Below are positions 59,167-64,000 of a DNA stretch of 64,000 nt, in pieces. How positions within the stretch are numbered: the first letter of the stretch is position 1; each line of letters begins with the position of its first letter. The notes beneath the pieces were generated by a model, which saw nothing but the letters and a program-made list of their open reading frames with translations, did no database searches and was not told the DNA's origin. The position numbers and the translations under genes were made by a program. Origin of the DNA: Alectoria sarmentosa (taxonomy: Eukaryota; Ascomycota; Lecanoromycetes; Lecanorales; Parmeliaceae); the NCBI GenBank assembly GCA_009733775.1, contig WOGZ01000075.1, forward strand, positions 1 to 64,000, written 5' to 3'.

Positions 59167-60179
59167 ATGCAATTCACAATGCTGGTATGGCTGGGGGGTC
59201 TTCTTAGCTTGGCACTTGGGGAGCCACAAGGTGAGCGGAAGAAAAATTCTTCGTCTTACCCTTCCCGTTGGAAGAATCAGCATTCTCAAAGGCTTCTCTA
59301 CCTTGTGCAGAAATCAACGACCAGAGCCGAACACTCTGTGCCATTTCTGTTCGCTCCTTTGTTTGGACGAGGCTCAAGGCTAACATATCACAGGTTACGG
59401 CAATGGGTATGGCGGCTACTCATTCCCCGGTTTGAAAACTGCAGGTACTGGGACCAATCCGCCCACCCTCTCCACTGGTGTGAGGAGTGGCACTGCTCCC
59501 GGTACCAGTCTCTCACCAACCTCTGCTCCTTACGGGAACTCTTCATCGAGCTTCCACTTCCCTTCAGGCACCGCACCGTTCTCCACGGGAATCTCAAGCC
59601 TCAGTGCTGATCCAAACACCACTGCCATCAGTGGCAGTCCCACTCCATCTGCCAACGCCACCTCCTATGGAACTGTCAGCGGTGCTCCATACACGACATC
59701 CAACTCTAGCGTCTCAGGATACCCAACCTACTGTCCCACTCATGGGCCATACCCTCTCCCATCGTCCTTGTCACGATTTACTTCCTACCCATCAGGCACC
59801 ATTGGCACTGCTGTCTCTACCAAAGTCTCGGGTAACACCACAACCATCGCATCGACTGGAGACCCTCTTGCAAAGAGAACCATCGCATCCACGGGAGATC
59901 CATCTGCGAAGAAGACCACATCAGCCGGTGGCACTGCCGCATCAACAGGCCTTGCCTCAGCCCCGTCGTCCTTTGGTACTAGTGGCAAACTCACATACAC
60001 CGCGCCTACGGGAATCCCTTCGGAGTACTACTATCACCACAAGAAGCCCAGGCGCAATGTAAGTCGCTCGTCCTTGCTCCAAAGGCCGAAGGAGAAGAGA
60101 GGTGTACTGATGGAAAGTGACACAGGCTCCCTACGGACGCGGCTTGAAGGCCTACCTTGCAGCCCTCGATGATGCTTAG
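59167..60179 (+). CDS. Secreted Ser/Thr/Gly-rich protein with a duplicated KR-bounded segment
   Basis: Three exons (59167-59230, 59394-60058, 60126-60179) give 260 residues. The first exon encodes a signal peptide, MQFTMLVWLGGLLSLALGEP. A Gly/Tyr segment (GYGNGYGGYSFPG) follows, then a long S/T/P/G-rich region with many NxS/T sites. Residues around 165-195 contain two near-identical units, TIASTGDPLAKR and TIASTGDPSAKK, each ending in a dibasic pair that a Kex2-type protease could cut. The C-terminal exon reads APYGRGLKAYLAALDDA. There is no GPI-type tail. The introns are 163 and 67 bp; the longer one does not clearly match the introner family. It is probably an extracellular or wall protein, with unknown function. 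Confidence 0.7.
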
Positions 60180-61311
60180 ACCTGACGTCGCAACGGCAAC
60201 GTCATATGGGATGTTTGTGAATACGCAAATGAAGGTAGCATTGACGACAAAAGTAAGGGTTGATGGATATGGGTACACAGGCATCATTGCATTGCGATTT
60301 TCCCCCTGCTCCTTTCATGAACGTTGCAGGACCGTAACAAGTATGTCCACAGCACATCTGTTCCTTCGTCATTACAGGCCCCGCTCTTTGATTATGCTGC
60401 TTTTCAAACACCAAAAAACGCACCTCCGATTCTTTGTGCAAAGCAGCGGTTTAGCGGCGAACTAGGTAGACTGAGTTGAGCTAGTGCGAATTACATTGAA
60501 TGTTCTACTTTGATGAGTGCTTGATCATGCTTCGTAATGCGTACTCGAGATGCGATGTGTAGATGACCTGGAACTGATGGGGATGCCCGAGGGATGGCTT
60601 AGGTGGCAGGATGAGGAAGTAAGGGCAAGGTGGGGAACATGGCGCCAGCCCTAACACAAGCAAAATTGAGTTGACTTGTAGCATTCTATCTATCCGTCTA
60701 GTAGCAAAGGCAAGCTATTGGACATGCACACTTTCCACCGAAGCATCCGCTGATACAAGAAATGCTATCGGAACAGGGTGCCTGCTCCACCACGATTCCA
60801 TGGAAAATTCTGCTGAGAGGGGAAAATGTTGTTGTATTCATGCTTGCACACCGGAAAGGGTCTGCCTCGTAGTAGACACGAATAATGACTTGCAAGCCAT
60901 GATTGCTCCTCCGCTGTATGTAGACAGTATAAGATACTTCTAGTAACATCAAGAGCTGCCAGTATTGAACACCGTCAAGGACCAGGGTCAGAAGTGAGAC
61001 TGATGTGATCATCATTGCTTGCTTCCTTTGACCAAAGCATAAGCTTAGAACAAGCAGTCGTGAATTGAACAAGACCGATGTATTCGTGCAGAAGTAGGAG
61101 ACTTGTTATTTTTGATGCAGGCTTCCTTGGTCCCGACTTGAGTACAGAGCAAGCTGTTGTTGGTCTGTTGAACATGTAGGGGATGTAATCGATAATGATA
61201 AGCACAGAGAAAGCTTCCGTCGTTCACTGCAGCGGGTTAGAGGATGCTGGAAATCTATCAAGGCTGCAGACTTACCTTCAAAGTCGCGGCAATGAAGCTC
61301 TTCACTTGACC
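60180..61311. other. Intergenic region
   Basis: About 1.1 kb with no supported gene or notable repeat. It separates the secreted protein gene (+) from the 3' end of the 2EXR gene (-). Confidence 0.5.
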
Positions 61312-63137
61312 CTAGAATTCCAGGCGCGGATCAAGTTCCTCCAACGGTAAAGGACGGACCATCACACCTTTAAGCGAATCCTCAACCAGCTGATCGAGTT
61401 TGGTATAGTGTATTCTCTGTAGAAGATTTCGGACTTAGCATTGACTGTACAAGACTTCCCACCCTGCAGAAAGTCCGCATTGACAGAGAGAACTTGGAGT
61501 GCGAGAAACGTACGTCGAATCTACTGCTTTCTTCGTGACGAGGACATCCGATATCGAGCTTGTCCGTCTTGACGCCCTTCAAAGCATTAAGGAAGTCACT
61601 ATCTCTACTGCTCATCCTAACGTTGCGACGTCCGCTGAAACCAATTTTGAGCTTTAGAATCTTGCCGTATAGGCTCAAATGATCGAGTATCCATAAGAGG
61701 TCCTTGTTATAGGTGTAGCGGCGCTGATTCATAGTCGTGTCTAATATCCTGGAGTCAGCATGCCTAACGAGACGAGTTCGAGTCCACATATTTTTGGGGC
61801 ACGACTGAGAAAAGAGGCACTCCTCATAGTACAAAGCTGAGTCGTGAATAGCTATAAGGAACACGACTGGTGCAAGAAACCCTCTCGCTTCAACCCAATA
61901 GGAAGGGGTCACTCTACTGAAGTGGCAACATACCTGGGTTGCCTGCCTGACTAGCGTCGTAGAAACTTATACCGACGTTTTGGATGAGACTGGTATTCTC
62001 GGTTCCGATATCCGTCAAGAAGCGACGAATGTGGGTCCACCCAAGTTCGAACCATACAGGATCAAAGTAATCTCCAGTCTTGGCATGATTGTGACCAAAG
62101 AGAAAGCGGTTTTCGCTATAGATGAATACGCGAGCTTCGTTGTAGACAACTTTGTTGACGCGAAGGAAAGCTGCTGAGCGGGCAAAGCCGTTGCGGTTCA
62201 TGAAGTCGATGGGCGCCTGCTTCTTGAACACAAGGGCGTATATCTTATCTAGATTTACACCTCAGATTTAGCATTTCTACTTCGTCGACAATAATCCGGG
62301 CGGTGAAACCGGCTTTGGGAAACAAGAGAGCTCCTTGCTACGAAGCTCAACCCTTGCAGCTGCGAACGCCCTGCGTGTGGCGGTACTTGTAGTGGTACGC
62401 AAGAGGGAAAAAATTCAGAAGGAAGCACCTACTACGAATCTCTCCTGGAAGCTTCTCAAACCCAGCCTTTGTCTCGTCATAGGACGGATTCTTGTTGATG
62501 ACTCCAAGGGGCAGCAGAGTTTTTGCACCGGGTCGCTCAGGCGCATCGACCTCACGCTTTGGCATCTTTCTGGTGGGCGCACCACTCATCGGGTGAGGGG
62601 GTGGTAAGCCGAGCATCTTGTTCCAGCTCTGAACGGCAGCATATGTTGTTGGGTAGTAAGCCAGGCATGAGGTGTCTGGGGGCGGCGGGGAAGCCTCCTT
62701 CTTAGCCTGAGCCTTGAATCTCCCTCGGAGACGAGGCTTCTTGGCGATGTGGCGATCTTCATCTTCGCCCTCATTCTTACCCTCGTCGTCGTTGGCATGC
62801 TCGCCTTCGCTCTTGGCATCGTCAGTACCTTCATCCTCGCTGTCGAAGAGCAAGGTGCTTGAGTCGACATATCCAGGTGCCAATTGGACTCGCTTTGCTG
62901 AACGTACAGGCCTATCGCCGCGCGGACTGGGCATTGCAGTGGTGACAGCGGGTATCTGTGGTATAAATTGTAAATTTGACGTGTGTGTCGAAGATTGAAG
63001 TCATCTACCTGTGAGACTCGTTTCCGTTCGTTAACCTGAGAGCGAGATTTCTTGATGAATTGGCGAGCGTAAGAATTACGGAAGCCTGCTATTGGCTTGT
63101 AGTGCGGAAGAGACATGTAAGTGGTATTGTTGGCCAT
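61312..63137 (-). CDS. 2EXR-domain protein with acidic/basic N-terminal tail
   Basis: Five exons (63009-63137, 62433-62955, 61934-62248, 61514-61740, 61312-61416) give 432 residues from the ATG at 63137; an in-frame ATG at 63194 is an alternative. The N-terminal 165 residues are disordered, with an acidic stretch (DDEGKNEGEDEDR) and a basic, possibly nuclear-localising KKPRLRGRFKAQAKK. The family block FEKLPGEIRNKIYALVFKK (about 210-228) is restored only by splicing, where AAT forms across the junction. AAFLRVNKVVYNEARVFIYS, the second conserved block, follows. 2EXR-type proteins are abundant in Pezizomycotina and of unknown function. The 53-bp first intron is ordinary. The other three are 97-193 bp and show introner-like 3' ends to differing degrees. 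Confidence 0.8.
61417..61513 (-). repeat. Introner-like intron H of the 2EXR gene (97 bp, phase 0)
   Basis: It starts GTACGTTTCTCGCACTCCAA and ends GTCAATGCTAAGTCCGAAATCTTCTACAG. The CAATGCTAAGTCCGAAAT part matches the 3' end of introns A and D. It is a shortened member. Confidence 0.65.
61741..61933 (-). repeat. Possible eroded introner-like intron J of the 2EXR gene (193 bp, phase 1)
   Basis: The 3' end, GGCATGCTGACTCCAGGATATTAG, resembles that of intron F (CATGCTGACTCC shared). The 5' end, GTATGTTGCCACTTC, does not clearly match. It is either an old member or chance similarity around a branch point. Confidence 0.4.
62249..62432 (-). repeat. Possible eroded introner-like intron I of the 2EXR gene (184 bp, phase 1)
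   Basis: The 3' end, AAATGCTAAATCTGAGGTGT followed by AAATCTAG, is a weak match to the family, and the 5' end is GTAGGTGCTTCC. Unusual length is the main reason to suspect membership. Confidence 0.3.
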
Positions 63138-64000
63138 CTGTGTTTTGAATGAGCATTTTAGTGGTGAGCTGAGGGTGTTGTCATTCGACAACACTGCGAT
63201 GGTTGTTCACCTTGAGCTACTGCCATACGGTAGCGACCGCGTTTGATTGACGGTTGGCTCTGGGGACGATGGCTACACAAAGTGACAGCTTGAGAATCAG
63301 ACACAATGATGGAGTTGATGAGGCCGGGAATTGTCAGAGGTTGTAATTGCTAGACGTGGGTTATGAAACGTCGAAAATGTTTTTTTAGCAGGAACGGAAG
63401 TCGCACAACGCGGGGGCCGTTAGTGGGGCCGAGGAGGCTTAAGTTAAAATACATAAAGCCTACCTAAGCTCGGCGTGCCACACCTAAAGTGATGAAGGCA
63501 CCATTCTCTTTTCTACCAGTTGAGGCCCGCAGGCGGTATTCCAAAGTCTCACATAGCCAATAACCAGGGAAAAGCATTGGATTATTCTCCACACTGTACT
63601 CGGTTTCCTTGTTCACCTCAGTGACCGTAAGCCATGATCATGGGGGCAGAAAAGTCACGTGAGATTAGATCAATGAAAACAGTCTAGCTTTGGTTGAATA
63701 GCAGTCGATATAACGGCATTACACATGATTCTTATTCTCTTTTGTGAATCGAAAGAGACAAGGATTGCAAACGACAGAGACGCAAAAACACGAAAGATAA
63801 AAGTACACGAGACTCGATGCTAAACACTCTGGGGAACTTGAGATGCAAGACATTCTTCGAGGGCTAGCCTCGATATGCGGCAGGACCGGACCTCGTCTTT
63901 GTCGGAGGCATTCGGGTTCCACTAAAATTAGCATAGTCCACAATGGAATATCGTAAGAAGCACTCGAGCCCATCGAATGGCAAGCCTGGTCGACCTTCAT
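63138..64000. other. Upstream region of the 2EXR gene and window edge
   Basis: No complete gene. On the minus strand from the window edge, one frame reads GLPFDGLECFLRYSIVDYAN and then SGTRMPPTKTRSGPAAYRG to a stop near 63868, which could be the C-terminus of a gene lying beyond 64000. Support is weak. Confidence 0.3.

Noticed and set aside
59231..59393. The 163-bp intron of the secreted protein gene as an introner-like element
   Set aside because: The length fits but neither end matches; GCTAAC near the acceptor is just a branch-point consensus.

Overview
The window looks like a filamentous ascomycete chromosome (Pezizomycotina, probably a dothideomycete). Genes carry short 48-67 bp introns with CTRAC-type branch points. 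Recognisable products include a Ras2-type GTPase with a CAAX box, an ER Hsp40 ending in HSEL, a Num1/ApsA-type cortical PH protein, a Zn(II)2Cys6 regulator, 2EXR-type proteins and a secreted App1-like protein. Repeats carry dense C:G to T:A transitions, the signature of repeat-induced point mutation (RIP). The taxonomic call is inference.

Bases 1-22200 form one AT-rich block with no intact gene. It resolves into a three-level nest of LTR retrotransposons, each level bounded by a 5-bp target duplication. A Ty1/copia element (136-21920, 118-bp LTRs) was interrupted by a Ty3-type chromodomain element (239-13791), which was itself interrupted by a related element (4128-10838, two 196-bp LTRs). 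LTR pairs differ essentially only by transitions, and the catalytic YLDD/YVDD boxes have become YLNN, YLND and YIND. The 3' end of the middle element is a roughly 300-bp block of normal composition unrelated to its 5' LTR, so that element looks chimeric. A 60-bp palindrome ends the AT-rich block at 22140-22199.

Bases 22200-64000 are ordinary, fairly gene-sparse DNA. In order: a truncated 2EXR-like gene (-), a small secreted S/T/P-rich protein (-), the PH-domain cortical anchor (-), a HAD dehalogenase (+) tail to tail with an ACSS3/PrpE-like acyl-CoA synthetase (-), ras2 (+) convergent with the SCJ1-like gene (-), a MITE-like inverted-repeat element, an RNase III pseudogene (+), the Zn2Cys6 regulator (+) convergent with the App1-like gene (-), an intron-containing tRNA-Leu(CAA), a secreted S/T-rich protein (+) and a five-exon 2EXR gene (-). 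The long gaps hold simple repeats and nothing else I can support.

The most striking signal is a family of related introns of 97-157 bp in unrelated genes. Five lie in the acyl-CoA synthetase, two in the App1-like gene, and one clear plus two doubtful members in the 2EXR gene. They share a 5' end around CATTTCGGAGTC and a 3' end around GCAATRCTRACTCCGAAAT, so their ends are inverted repeats of each other that include the splice sites and branch point. They match the description of introner-like elements in dothideomycetes. Their terminal inverted repeats suggest either a stem-loop intron or a DNA-transposon origin.
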